Assembly: GCA_013359235.1 (NCBI GenBank)
Contig: JABWCE010000019.1
Span: forward strand, 1-47,199
Length of the DNA stretch: 47,199 nt
Source of the DNA: Bacteroidota bacterium
GTDB lineage: Bacteria > Bacteroidota > Bacteroidia > NS11-12g > UBA9320
Reading direction: 5' to 3'
Of this stretch, positions 9,842 to 16,910 are shown piece by piece (within the stretch, counting starts at the first letter, position 1; each line of letters opens with the position of its first letter). The notes under the pieces were generated by a model. The model searched no databases, had not been told where the DNA came from, and was given only the letters and a program-made list of their open reading frames with translations. A program made the translations under genes and the position numbers.

Positions 9842-10528
9842 TTATGAAAAATATTCAACCAAATACATTGAAATTATTACCGAAATAGGAATAAAGAGAT
9901 TATCAAAACCCTTTTTGCTGTACAATTCTGTGAAGGTTGAAACAGTTGCAATTAATATTGAAACCCAGATAATATCAAATTGTCCAAAAACTTTAGAATT
10001 TAAAGTAAAAAAAAAGCAAATTGAAAATGCTGTAAACCAAAATGCAACCGAACCGCCAATACTTTTACTTAATTTTTTTAATTTATAAATAGGATATTTT
10101 TTCCCAAAAAAAGTTGCAATAGGGTCGCAAATAGCAAGTATTGTAATGGGTAAATAAAAATAAATATAATTGTTGTCATTTTCTTTAGGGTTTCGTTCTA
10201 AGTAAAACCAAAATAGAAACACAATGTACACAACAATAGGATATACAACACTTCCATAGGTTTTTCGTTTTACGGCATTAATACTTTTCAAGAAACCTAA
10301 ATTTATACTTGTTACCAGTAGTAATTGAAACATAGCACATATAAGCAGTACCCACCACTGGCTGTGAAAATATACCGGGAAAAGCAATGAAAGTAACCCC
10401 GATCCTATATGTGCCGTTTTTCTAGTAATTTCTACATCAATTTTAAAACGGTGATACATTAGTTCTGTAAATCCAAACAATAACAAACCAGATATAGAAA
10501 TAATTAAAAAAGTAATAAAATCAGACAT
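9842..10528 (-). CDS. SEC59/VTE5-like membrane lipid kinase (phytol/dolichol/DAG kinase family)
   Basis: A 228-aa polytopic membrane protein (about 6-7 hydrophobic helices). The family converts a membrane alcohol to its phosphate, usually with CTP: dolichol kinase SEC59, phytol kinase VTE5, yeast diacylglycerol kinase DGK1. Visible marks are ITRKTAHIGSGLLS near the N-terminus, KRKTYGSVVYP in the middle, and ICDPIATFFGKKYP followed by KLSKSIGGSVAFW (the usual D-P-x-A-x-x-G-K / K-S-x-x-G-S signature). It is the last gene of a three-gene minus-strand operon, and its ATG overlaps the end of the cdsA-like gene by 8 bases. In that setting a CTP-dependent diacylglycerol kinase feeding phosphatidate to the CdsA homologue is an attractive inference. 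The true substrate is unknown. Confidence 0.75.
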   Translation of the reverse strand: MSDFITFLIISISGLLLFGFTELMYHRFKIDVEITRKTAHIGSGLLSLLFPVYFHSQWWVLLICAMFQLLLVTSINLGFLKSINAVKRKTYGSVVYPIVVYIVFLFWFYLERNPKENDNNYIYFYLPITILAICDPIATFFGKKYPIYKLKKLSKSIGGSVAFWFTAFSICFFFTLNSKVFGQFDIIWVSILIATVSTFTELYSKKGFDNLFIPISVIISMYLVEYFS

Positions 10529-11240
10529 GTTTCATTAAGTAATCATAGCAAAAATAAACAACTCCTGCAAAAATATGACTATCGTACCTGTCTAATATTC
10601 CTCCTTGCCCAGGAAAAAGTTTCGAAAAATCTTTTATTTTAAAATAACGTTTGAGCATAGAACTGAGCAAATCGCCAAGAGTTGCTCCGCCAATTATAAA
10701 AAACACAATTTCTTTCCATGTTTGTTCTATAACTACAACATTTTTAAATACAAAAAATACAAATAAAATAGTTACGAAAGCACCACCAATGTACCCTTCT
10801 AAAGTTTTTTTAGGACTTATTTTCTTAATAATTTTTCTTGTACCAAAAATTTGTCCTGTAATTTGGCAAAATGCATCGAAAACACAAATTAAAACAAAAA
10901 AACTTAGGTATAAATTTTTATCAAATTGCAATGAGAAAAGTAAGTAAAAAAACAGAACCATGATTGATAAAAGCAGAATTACTAATTTGGCATTATTCTT
11001 TTGTTTTAAATTTGACAAAACTTCGTAAAACCCTGCTATTACTACAACACAAGACATTGTGAAATAAAAATTTTCAAAATACAAAATACCGGCAATTACG
11101 CCACCCGCCCACAATACGTAAGTGAAATATTTAAGCCACCATTTTTTTTTACTTACACTATCTTTTTTACGAAGTGCTACAAAATTGCCAATTGCACCAA
11201 CTACCGAAATAATAAGGTAATATTTTATAATATTGTTCAA
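10521..11240 (-). CDS. cdsA: Phosphatidate cytidylyltransferase-like protein (CdsA family)
   Basis: Integral-membrane enzyme family that makes CDP-diacylglycerol from phosphatidate and CTP. The C-terminal signature is nearly complete: GATLGDLLSSMLKR, then KIKDFSKLFPGQGGILDRYDS, with the metal-binding Asp residues. The usual His of PGHGG is Gln here (PGQGG). About 6-7 TM helices precede it, plus the GRKISPKKT-like stretch TRKIIKKISPKKTLEGYIGG. The start is non-ATG. I place it at the TTG at 11240, which overlaps the upstream TGA as TTGA. An earlier in-frame TTG at 11264 is the alternative and would add 8 residues. It is the middle gene of the lipid operon. A standard cdsA may exist elsewhere in the genome, so this may be a dedicated paralogue. 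Confidence 0.85.
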   Translation of the reverse strand: MNNIIKYYLIISVVGAIGNFVALRKKDSVSKKKWWLKYFTYVLWAGGVIAGILYFENFYFTMSCVVVIAGFYEVLSNLKQKNNAKLVILLLSIMVLFFYLLFSLQFDKNLYLSFFVLICVFDAFCQITGQIFGTRKIIKKISPKKTLEGYIGGAFVTILFVFFVFKNVVVIEQTWKEIVFFIIGGATLGDLLSSMLKRYFKIKDFSKLFPGQGGILDRYDSHIFAGVVYFCYDYLMKHV

Positions 11241-11821
11241 ATTTGTTTGCTTTTCAAAAACCAATAAATACTTTTTATATTATGAATAGGCTTGGGTAAT
11301 AAATATATAAGTACAATTTCTTCAATACAAGCCAAAACCCCTGCATACATTACAATTGAATAAAATAATTTGTAAAACCCAAAAACAAACAATACAAACA
11401 AAAAAGTACCTTGCAAATAGCCCATAAACTTAAACGAATACAAATGAAAAGCAGGAATTTCTCTAAATTTTAAAAAAGCGTAAAACACAGAAAAAAAATA
11501 AAAAATCATATAAATTATAAATGGTGTAAGATTATCAGAAAACTCATTCCATTTAAAAATATATATAGCAATTACAGCAAGTATTACACTGCCCAAGTCG
11601 GCATACGAATCGAGCATTGCACCAATTTCAGTTTGCATATTGAATTTTCGGGCAATAAAACCATCTAAAATATCAGTAATCAGGTTTATAGCAAATAGCC
11701 AAACAAATAATGTTTGATGATGTGAAAAAATCACAATCAACAATATCGGGAAACTGCACAATCTGTACAAAGACAGTATATTTGGAACATTCCATTTGAA
11801 ACCTTTGCTCCCGATATTCAT
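11237..11821 (-). CDS. CDP-alcohol phosphatidyltransferase
   Basis: A 194-aa membrane enzyme that swaps CMP on CDP-diacylglycerol (or a related CDP-alcohol) for a polar alcohol. It contains an exact CDP-alcohol signature, D-G-x2-A-R-x8-G-x3-D-x3-D: DGFIARKFNMQTEIGAMLD continuing to SYAD. This supplies the two-metal site and the catalytic Asp. It has six predicted TM helices and a cytosolic N-terminus with an amphipathic stretch (GFKWNVPNILSLYRL). Such genes are often named pgsA or pssA, but the acceptor (glycerol-3-phosphate, serine, inositol-phosphate) cannot be told from the motif. First gene of the operon; its stop overlaps the start of the CdsA-like gene. Confidence 0.9.
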   Translation of the reverse strand: MNIGSKGFKWNVPNILSLYRLCSFPILLIVIFSHHQTLFVWLFAINLITDILDGFIARKFNMQTEIGAMLDSYADLGSVILAVIAIYIFKWNEFSDNLTPFIIYMIFYFFSVFYAFLKFREIPAFHLYSFKFMGYLQGTFLFVLFVFGFYKLFYSIVMYAGVLACIEEIVLIYLLPKPIHNIKSIYWFLKSKQI

Positions 11822-11906
11822 ATTTTCATTTTAAGTTAAATACAAATTTATTATTTATTTTAAAGTAGAAATCAGTAAAGTAAATGAATTTTTATAATTT
11901 AGTAGA

Positions 11907-13157
11907 ATGAAAAAATGTTTAATCATCTTTTTCTTCGTCCCTCTGTTTGTGTTTTCGCAAACTGTTCCTAAATGCTGGTTTAGCGGGAGTGGTGTAGCCT
12001 GGAAGGGAAATTTGTATTTAAACGATTCGGTAAAACTAAAATTTTGGTTTTCATTTGATAAAACTAAAACAAATAAACAACTCCTCTATATTTACAATGG
12101 CGAAGAAAGGATTACTGTAAACGAGGTTTTGGAAAAAAACGATTCTATTTTAATAAAAATGCCCTTGTACGATTCAGAGTTTAAATGCAAATGGCAAAAC
12201 AAACAAGAACATCGTGATTCTATTTCGGGAGTATGGATAAATAATGCACGTAAAACTAAAAACATAATAAATTTTACGGCAAATAAAATTCAATACAAAA
12301 CAATAGCTAAATGCGTAGATTGTAAAAAATTTTCAGGGGAATGGCAAACCTGTTTCAGCCCCCGAACAGCAGATAGTACAAAAGCTATAGGCATTTTTAC
12401 ATATACTGATTGTTGGGATTTTTTATACGGAACATTTTTGACAGAAACGGGCGATTATCGCTACCTGTGCGGCAGTACAAATGACAGCACTATGGAACTT
12501 TCATGCTTTGACGGTACTCATGCTTTTTATTTTTCGGGAAAATTAACAAAAGATGGGAGTATTGCAGGCAAATTCTATTCGGGCTTGCATTGGTACGAAA
12601 CTTGGGAGGCAAAACGGAATGATACATTTGAATTGCGAAATCCCGATTCCCTTACATTTCTTAAACCGGGATTTGAAAAAATTAACTTTACTTTCAAAAA
12701 TCTTGACGGAAAACAAGTTTCGCTAAGTGATGAAAAGTATAAAAATAAAGTTGTAATTATACAAATTATGGGGACATGGTGCCCAAATTGTATGGACGAA
12801 ACCAAATATCTTTCTTATTTTTATGAAAAACACAAATTAAAAGGGCTTGAAATTATTGCACTTGCATTTGAAAAGGACACAAGTTTTGCAAAGGGTAAAA
12901 GCAATTGCGAAAGACTGAGAAAGAGATTTGATGTGCAATACGAAATTCTACTAACTCAAAAAACAGGAAAAGACCAGGCACGGCAGGCATTGCCTATGTT
13001 GAATGATATTATTTCGTTTCCTACCACCATTTATATTGATAAAAAAGGGAAAGTGCGTAAAATACATACTGGATTCAACGGACCGGGTACAGGAAAGTAT
13101 TTTGATAAATGGGCTGAAAATAACAAACATTTTATAGATAAACTTTTAAGTGAATGA
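11907..13157 (+). CDS. Secreted TlpA-like thioredoxin-fold disulfide reductase
   Basis: A 416-aa exported protein with a signal peptide (cleavage near FVFSQ18). A long N-terminal domain (about residues 20-250) contains several cysteines, including CVDCKKF, CFS, TDCWDF, LCGS and LSCFDG. It is followed by a C-terminal TlpA/ResA-type thioredoxin domain from about residue 255 (SLSDEKYKNKVVIIQI). The active site is W-C292-P-N-C295, and the cis-Pro loop is SFPTTIYIDKKG. The family reduces or rearranges disulfides in the periplasm, often for cytochrome c or secreted Cys-rich proteins. Unlike many Bacteroidota TlpA proteins, I do not recognise a DUF4369 N-terminus here. Monocistronic by position. The next gene is a Cys-rich secreted protein, so a client relation is possible but unproven. 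Confidence 0.88.
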   Translation: MKKCLIIFFFVPLFVFSQTVPKCWFSGSGVAWKGNLYLNDSVKLKFWFSFDKTKTNKQLLYIYNGEERITVNEVLEKNDSILIKMPLYDSEFKCKWQNKQEHRDSISGVWINNARKTKNIINFTANKIQYKTIAKCVDCKKFSGEWQTCFSPRTADSTKAIGIFTYTDCWDFLYGTFLTETGDYRYLCGSTNDSTMELSCFDGTHAFYFSGKLTKDGSIAGKFYSGLHWYETWEAKRNDTFELRNPDSLTFLKPGFEKINFTFKNLDGKQVSLSDEKYKNKVVIIQIMGTWCPNCMDETKYLSYFYEKHKLKGLEIIALAFEKDTSFAKGKSNCERLRKRFDVQYEILLTQKTGKDQARQALPMLNDIISFPTTIYIDKKGKVRKIHTGFNGPGTGKYFDKWAENNKHFIDKLLSE

Positions 13158-13325
13158 TTTTTTTATCTGAAAACGGTATCCATTTATTGAATACATTGAC
13201 GTAATTTGAAGAGTAATGCTCTAATGATTTTTATTTTCATTTTTTCAATCAGTTTGCCATGTAAGTAATGAATTTCTATTAAAAATGTATTATTATGGTC
13301 ATCTGGCAATTGAGTTATCATTATC

Positions 13326-13340
13326 GTGATGTTTCATCAC
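13326..13340. repeat. Small perfect hairpin after the TlpA-like gene
   Basis: GTGATG and CATCAC are separated by TTT (6-bp stem, 3-base loop). No T-run follows on the plus strand, so it is not a clear terminator for the upstream gene. Confidence 0.5.
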
Positions 13341-13382
13341 AAGAAGACTAAAAAAAAACAATTTGTAGATTGTATTTATATC

Positions 13383-13419
13383 GCTCCTACGGAGCTTAAT
13401 ATATACTATCTACATAGTG
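13383..13419 (+). repeat. Hairpin repeat, left copy
   Basis: GCTCC-TAC-GGAGC (13383-13395), a 3-base gap, then ATATATACTATC and TACATAGTG (13399-13419). The second arm can itself fold as ACTAT/ATAGT. The same arrangement with the same 3-base gap recurs at 14825-14861. The 21-base arm matches at 20 of 21 positions. Confidence 0.75.
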
Positions 13420-13524
13420 TATTTTAAAAATAATCAAACACATTATCAGCATTTTGAAAAATATTTTTAAAAAATATTTGTTTTATTATATATTGCCAGC
13501 CGAATTATAAAATATTAACATTAT

Positions 13525-13537
13525 AGAAAGGAGGTGA
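13525..13537 (+). promoter_or_regulatory. Near-perfect anti-SD complement without a usable ORF
   Basis: AGAAAGGAGGTGA is complementary over 12-13 bases to the conserved 3' end of bacterial 16S rRNA (CACCTCCTTTCT). Bacteroidota genes normally lack such sites. The only ATG nearby (13554) is about 19 bases after the GGAGG core and opens a two-codon frame (ATG GTT TAA). The real gene starts 229 bases further on at 13766. The sequence match is certain; its function is not known. Confidence 0.6.
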
Positions 13538-13597
13538 AATAAAAAACAAAAACATGGTTTAACTAAATATTGAAATTTTAAAAGAGTTTTATGTAAT

Positions 13598-13628
13598 ACA
13601 TCACAAACCCTATAATAACATCACAAAC
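13598..13628 (+). promoter_or_regulatory. 11-bp direct repeat, 20-bp period (possible operator)
   Basis: ACATCACAAAC occurs exactly at 13598-13608 and again at 13618-13628. The 20-bp period is close to two helical turns, so a tandem-binding regulator could read both from one face. It lies 138-168 bp upstream of the start of the T9SS cargo gene. This is pattern only; no regulator is identified. Confidence 0.4.
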
Positions 13629-13765
13629 GCCCAAAACTAAAACTCAATAATTCATTTATTAATTAAACATTAAAACCATAAGAAAACCTCATTAATATTA
13701 AGTTGACTTGGAGGCTAAATAAGTCTTGTTTAAAACAAAATTTAAAAAAAATAAAATATTATATC

Positions 13766-14671
13766 ATGAAAATCAATTTAAATTTAACATATCTAGTTTT
13801 AGTGTTGTTTTTACTTTCATCAAAAGCAACTTATCCCAGACCAAAAATTACTTATTTTGCTAAATTAACTTGTCATTCGAGTTGTGGCAATTGTAGTTAC
13901 TATACAACCGAACAAAAAGATGATCCCTGTTTAAGAACTTTTTATTATACTGCATCAGATGGTAAACATTACCCAATGAAATGTGAAACACATACTTTAG
14001 AAGGGTTTGCAAATCCACAACAAGTAAATTTAGCAAAATCAGCTTCATGTTTATTTGAAAATAATAATTTAATAATTGCTTGTGATGAATTAGTTACCGG
14101 TAGATTTAGAGCTTATTCAAAAGCTGACACAAATATTTCAGTAATAGCTTATTATTGTCCTATTCCTGTATTATGGCAAAATAATGGCTGGTCATACAAA
14201 TTTATTTATAATGAAAATAGCAACCAACTTCAAATAAAAGTTTTTCCTTTGGTTTACACTAATGATTCGCTATTTATATCAAATCAAAACGAAAATGGTG
14301 GTTACAATGCTAATTTGTCAATTTCAGATTTAGAAAATCAATTAAGTTTACTTTATAAAAAATCGCTTGGAATAGAAGTTGAAAAACACTATTTTTCAAT
14401 AGATGAAATAAAAGTTCAAATATTTCCAAACCCGGTATTTAGAAGCACAAGTAATGAAATAAATACTCAATTAACCTTACCAAACTCAAGTAAGGGATTT
14501 GAGCATACAATTAAACTATTTGATATTAACGGAAAGTTGATATATAAAGAAGATTTGTACAATCTTGAAAACAAAATACAAATTAAAGGTTTTGAAACTG
14601 GTGTTTATTTTATAGAAATTTATGATAGTTTGGGGGTAATAATTAAAAAGGACAAGTTAATTATTCAATAA
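13766..14671 (+). CDS. Cys-rich secreted protein with T9SS type A sorting domain
   Basis: A 301-aa protein. I choose the ATG at 13766 because it begins a proper signal peptide (MKINLNLTYLVLVLFLLSS). The frame extends upstream to 13703 but adds only a charged, unlikely leader. The mature N-terminus has a cysteine cluster (LTCHSSCGNCSYY, DDPCLRTF, MKCETH) plus two further Cys in the body, suggesting disulfides or metal binding. The last 85 residues form a T9SS C-terminal sorting domain: VQIFPNPVF, IKLFDINGKLIYKEDL, and GFETGVYFIEIYD with the closing strand KDKLIIQ. The protein should therefore be exported by Sec, then sent through T9SS to the surface or medium. I recognise no enzymatic domain. 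It is flanked by two copies of a hairpin repeat and has an unusually long leader. Confidence 0.85.
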   Translation: MKINLNLTYLVLVLFLLSSKATYPRPKITYFAKLTCHSSCGNCSYYTTEQKDDPCLRTFYYTASDGKHYPMKCETHTLEGFANPQQVNLAKSASCLFENNNLIIACDELVTGRFRAYSKADTNISVIAYYCPIPVLWQNNGWSYKFIYNENSNQLQIKVFPLVYTNDSLFISNQNENGGYNANLSISDLENQLSLLYKKSLGIEVEKHYFSIDEIKVQIFPNPVFRSTSNEINTQLTLPNSSKGFEHTIKLFDINGKLIYKEDLYNLENKIQIKGFETGVYFIEIYDSLGVIIKKDKLIIQ

Positions 14672-14769
14672 AAATTAAATTATCGGCTGGTGTCTTCGCC
14701 CGCCAAAATGAATAAAAAGAAATAAACAAAATAAGTTATATAACGATGAGTACGATTTAAGAGCCAATC

Positions 14770-14788
14770 TTTGCTCCAAAGGAGCAAA
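14770..14788. repeat. Perfect hairpin TTTGCTCC-AAA-GGAGCAAA
   Basis: An 8-bp perfect stem with a 3-base loop. It shares the GCTCC/GGAGC core with the hairpins at 13383 and 14825, so it is probably a third, shorter member of the same repeat group. Located about 100 bp after the T9SS cargo gene. Confidence 0.65.
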
Positions 14789-14824
14789 ATATTAATAGAA
14801 TGAATAAAAAGTAAAATATAATAA

Positions 14825-14861
14825 GCTCTGTAGGAGCGTCATATATACTATCTTCATAGTG
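14825..14861 (+). repeat. Hairpin repeat, right copy
   Basis: GCTCTGTAGGAGC (14825-14837), a 3-base gap, then ATATATACTATC and TTCATAGTG (14841-14861). It is in the same orientation as the left copy at 13383-13419, about 1.44 kb away, with the T9SS cargo gene between. The stem region here matches the reverse complement of the left copy's stem with one change. Confidence 0.75.
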
Positions 14862-14900
14862 TTCTTTAAAATTAAAAATAATTGAAATAATTTGTTTAAT

Positions 14901-15674
14901 TTAAATTTCAATTTCAATAAAATATGGACAATGATCACTTTGAAATTCGAACGGAAGTATTTCGGCTTTTTTTATAAAATTGGCTATTTCATTACTTGCA
15001 GAAATGTAGTCAATACGCCAGCCTTTGTTATTGTTTCGGGCATTTGCCCTAAAACTCCACCAGGTATATTTCTTTGTTGCAGTAGGATGTAAATACCTAA
15101 AAGTATCTGTAAACCCACTTTTGAAAAATGCACTCATCCATTCACGTTCTTCGGGCAAAAAACCACTGCTGTTATTGTTTCCAATTGGGTCATGTATGTC
15201 TATTGGTTTATGACAAATGTTGTAATCTCCACAAATTATAAGGTTTCTTACTTCTTTTCGCAATTCTAATATGTAGTGATAAAAGTAATCTAAAAAGTTC
15301 ATTTTTATTATTTGTCTTTCATCTCCCGAACTGCCAGATGGAAAATATACACTGATAACTGAAAAATCATCAAAATTCGCTCTGATTACTCTCCCTTCTC
15401 CATCATAAAGTACATGATTGCAACCATAAGTAATATCATTTGCATTTATTTTAGTAAGTATGCCTGTTCCGCTGTACCCCTTTTTTTGTGCACTGTACCA
15501 AAAACACTTATAACCCAAATGTTCAAAAACACTGTCGTCTATTTGTTCGGGTAAAGCTTTTATTTCTTGAAAGCAAACAATATCTGGATTTTGCTTTTCG
15601 AGCATACCAAGCAGGTTTTTTGTTAAAGCAGCCCTTATTCCGTTTACGTTGTATGTAAGAATTTTTAAAGTCAT
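14901..15674 (-). CDS. xth: Exodeoxyribonuclease III / AP endonuclease
   Basis: Base-excision-repair enzyme that nicks DNA at abasic sites and trims 3' ends. The 257-aa protein has all the Exo III/APE1 family motifs: ILTYNVNGIRAA at the N-terminus, IVCFQEIKA with the metal Glu, KKGYSGTGILTK, GDYNICH with the catalytic Asp/Asn pair, RIDYI, and SDHCPYF with the C-terminal Asp-His. The length is that of family members without extra domains. It lies one base after the upstream lipoprotein gene's stop (15676) on the same strand, so the two are probably transcribed together, though no functional link is known. Confidence 0.97.
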   Translation of the reverse strand: MTLKILTYNVNGIRAALTKNLLGMLEKQNPDIVCFQEIKALPEQIDDSVFEHLGYKCFWYSAQKKGYSGTGILTKINANDITYGCNHVLYDGEGRVIRANFDDFSVISVYFPSGSSGDERQIIKMNFLDYFYHYILELRKEVRNLIICGDYNICHKPIDIHDPIGNNNSSGFLPEEREWMSAFFKSGFTDTFRYLHPTATKKYTWWSFRANARNNNKGWRIDYISASNEIANFIKKAEILPFEFQSDHCPYFIEIEI

Positions 15675-15675
15675 A

Positions 15676-16128
15676 TTAATTTATTACAGAAATAACAGAC
15701 CCATTTTTCTGTGTATAGTATTGCCTAAGGTTGTATGCAGCCGGTCCGTTAGAAACTTCGCCTCCGAGCATAAATTTACTGCTGCAACATTGTTCCCATT
15801 TTCCGTTTACAGTTTTTCCACATCTAAGAGTTAAAGTTGTAGAATCTACTGATATATATGAACAGGTTTTATCTGGCTCAAAACTACAGGTACGTTCTAA
15901 TGCAAGAAAATTATCATCGTAGTTATGAACCAAAATTACTCCTCTATTACCTCCTTCGTGATAAAGGTATGTGCCTGGGTTTTTCAAATAGTAATATTGA
16001 GGGAGGTCGGTATTTATTGAAAAATTTACAGGACCTTCGGGAATATAGTAATTGTAATTTTCATTGTTATCTTTACAATTACAAAAACTAAAAATAGCAA
16101 TAAGATAAAAAGAATATCTGTAAATCAT
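15676..16128 (-). CDS. Rieske-fold-like lipoprotein lacking standard 2Fe-2S ligands
   Basis: A 150-aa predicted lipoprotein with a short hydrophobic leader ending at C16 or C18 (FSFCNC); this lipobox is atypical. The body follows the layout of small Rieske-like proteins: VNFSINTDLPQYYYL, GGNRGVILVHNYDDNFLALERTC81SF, C89, C103, then QC114CSSKFMLGGEVSNGPA and LRQYY. In a true Rieske protein the ligands are CxH and CxxH. Here box 1 reads C-S-F and box 2 reads C-C-S-S-K-F, so both His are absent. The fold may be kept with disulfides in place of the cluster. The assignment rests on pattern similarity and is uncertain. It is upstream of xth and shares its strand; a TATTTTTG box at 16148-16141 (minus) could serve as -7. 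Confidence 0.6.
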   Translation of the reverse strand: MIYRYSFYLIAIFSFCNCKDNNENYNYYIPEGPVNFSINTDLPQYYYLKNPGTYLYHEGGNRGVILVHNYDDNFLALERTCSFEPDKTCSYISVDSTTLTLRCGKTVNGKWEQCCSSKFMLGGEVSNGPAAYNLRQYYTQKNGSVISVIN

Positions 16129-16225
16129 ATTTTAATGCTTCAAAAATAAACTCTAAAAAAACAATATCAGTTTTAATTTTGTTTAATATTATGTTAAACG
16201 AAATAAAAATAAAAAATTAAATACC

Positions 16226-16834
16226 ATGACACACCAATTGCCTCAATTACCTTACTCTTACAATTCGCTTGAACCACATATTGATGCACGAACTATGGAA
16301 ATTCATCATAGCAAACATCACAATGCTTATATTACAAATCTTAATAATGCGATAGCTGGAACCGATGCTGAAAACTTACCTTTGGACGAAATTTGCAAAA
16401 ATATAAGCAAATATCCTTTAGCTGTGAGAAACAATGGCGGCGGTCATTATAATCATTCATTATTTTGGAAAATTATGAGCCCTAATGGCGGAGGTTTGCC
16501 AGAGGGAACGCTTTTGAATGCTATTATCAAAGAATTTGGAAGTTTTGAAAATTTCAAAGAAAAATTCAATTCTGCTGCTGCAACTCGTTTTGGCTCAGGC
16601 TGGGCTTGGCTTTGCGTAAATGCTGATAAAAAATTATGTGTTTGCAGTACTCCAAATCAGGATAATCCTATTATGGATATAGCAGAATGTAAGGGTAACC
16701 CAATTCTTGGGCTTGATGTGTGGGAACATGCCTATTATTTGAATTATCAAAATCGTCGTCCCGATTATATTTCGGCTTTTTGGAATGTAATTAATTGGGC
16801 TGAAGTATCAAGACTATACGAAGCAGCTTTGTAA
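16226..16834 (+). CDS. sodA: Superoxide dismutase, Fe/Mn family (Mn-type residues)
   Basis: Converts superoxide to oxygen and hydrogen peroxide in the cytoplasm. The 202-aa protein has the four metal ligands: H27 (MEIHHSKHH), H77 (NHSLFW), D164 and H168 (DVWEHAYY). Residues G72-G73 before the second ligand and Q145 (NQDNP) match MnSOD rather than FeSOD, where this Gln comes from an earlier position, so manganese or cambialistic use is likely. No signal peptide. Monocistronic; a TAATTTTG box at 16174-16181 is a possible -7 element about 45 bases before the ATG. Confidence 0.96.
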   Translation: MTHQLPQLPYSYNSLEPHIDARTMEIHHSKHHNAYITNLNNAIAGTDAENLPLDEICKNISKYPLAVRNNGGGHYNHSLFWKIMSPNGGGLPEGTLLNAIIKEFGSFENFKEKFNSAAATRFGSGWAWLCVNADKKLCVCSTPNQDNPIMDIAECKGNPILGLDVWEHAYYLNYQNRRPDYISAFWNVINWAEVSRLYEAAL

Positions 16835-16910
16835 ATTTCACCACCAAAATTTTTAAACTAATAAATCACATTTATCTTAATAAATTTGGTTTATTTTTGC
16901 CTCAATTTTT

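Larger units (their letters stand above)
13158..13765. other. 608-bp gene-free leader/intergenic region
   Basis: The only gene-free stretch above 300 bases. It holds, in order: a perfect GTGATG-TTT-CATCAC hairpin (13326-13340); a hairpin-plus-arm repeat also found after the next gene (13383-13419); an A/T palindrome (13458-13479); a complement to the 16S rRNA 3' end (13525-13537); and an 11-bp direct repeat with 20-bp period (13598-13628). No ORF with coding character was seen on either strand. Its base composition is very AT-rich, like other intergenic DNA here. Confidence 0.7.

Noticed and set aside
13554-13562. Two-codon ORF ATG GTT TAA after the anti-SD complement
   Set aside because: Too short to call a gene and about 19 bases from the GGAGG core; kept as part of the finding only.
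14690-14710. Terminator after the T9SS cargo gene (GGCTGG...CCCGCC)
   Set aside because: Stem has a mismatch and is followed by A-rich, not T-rich, DNA.
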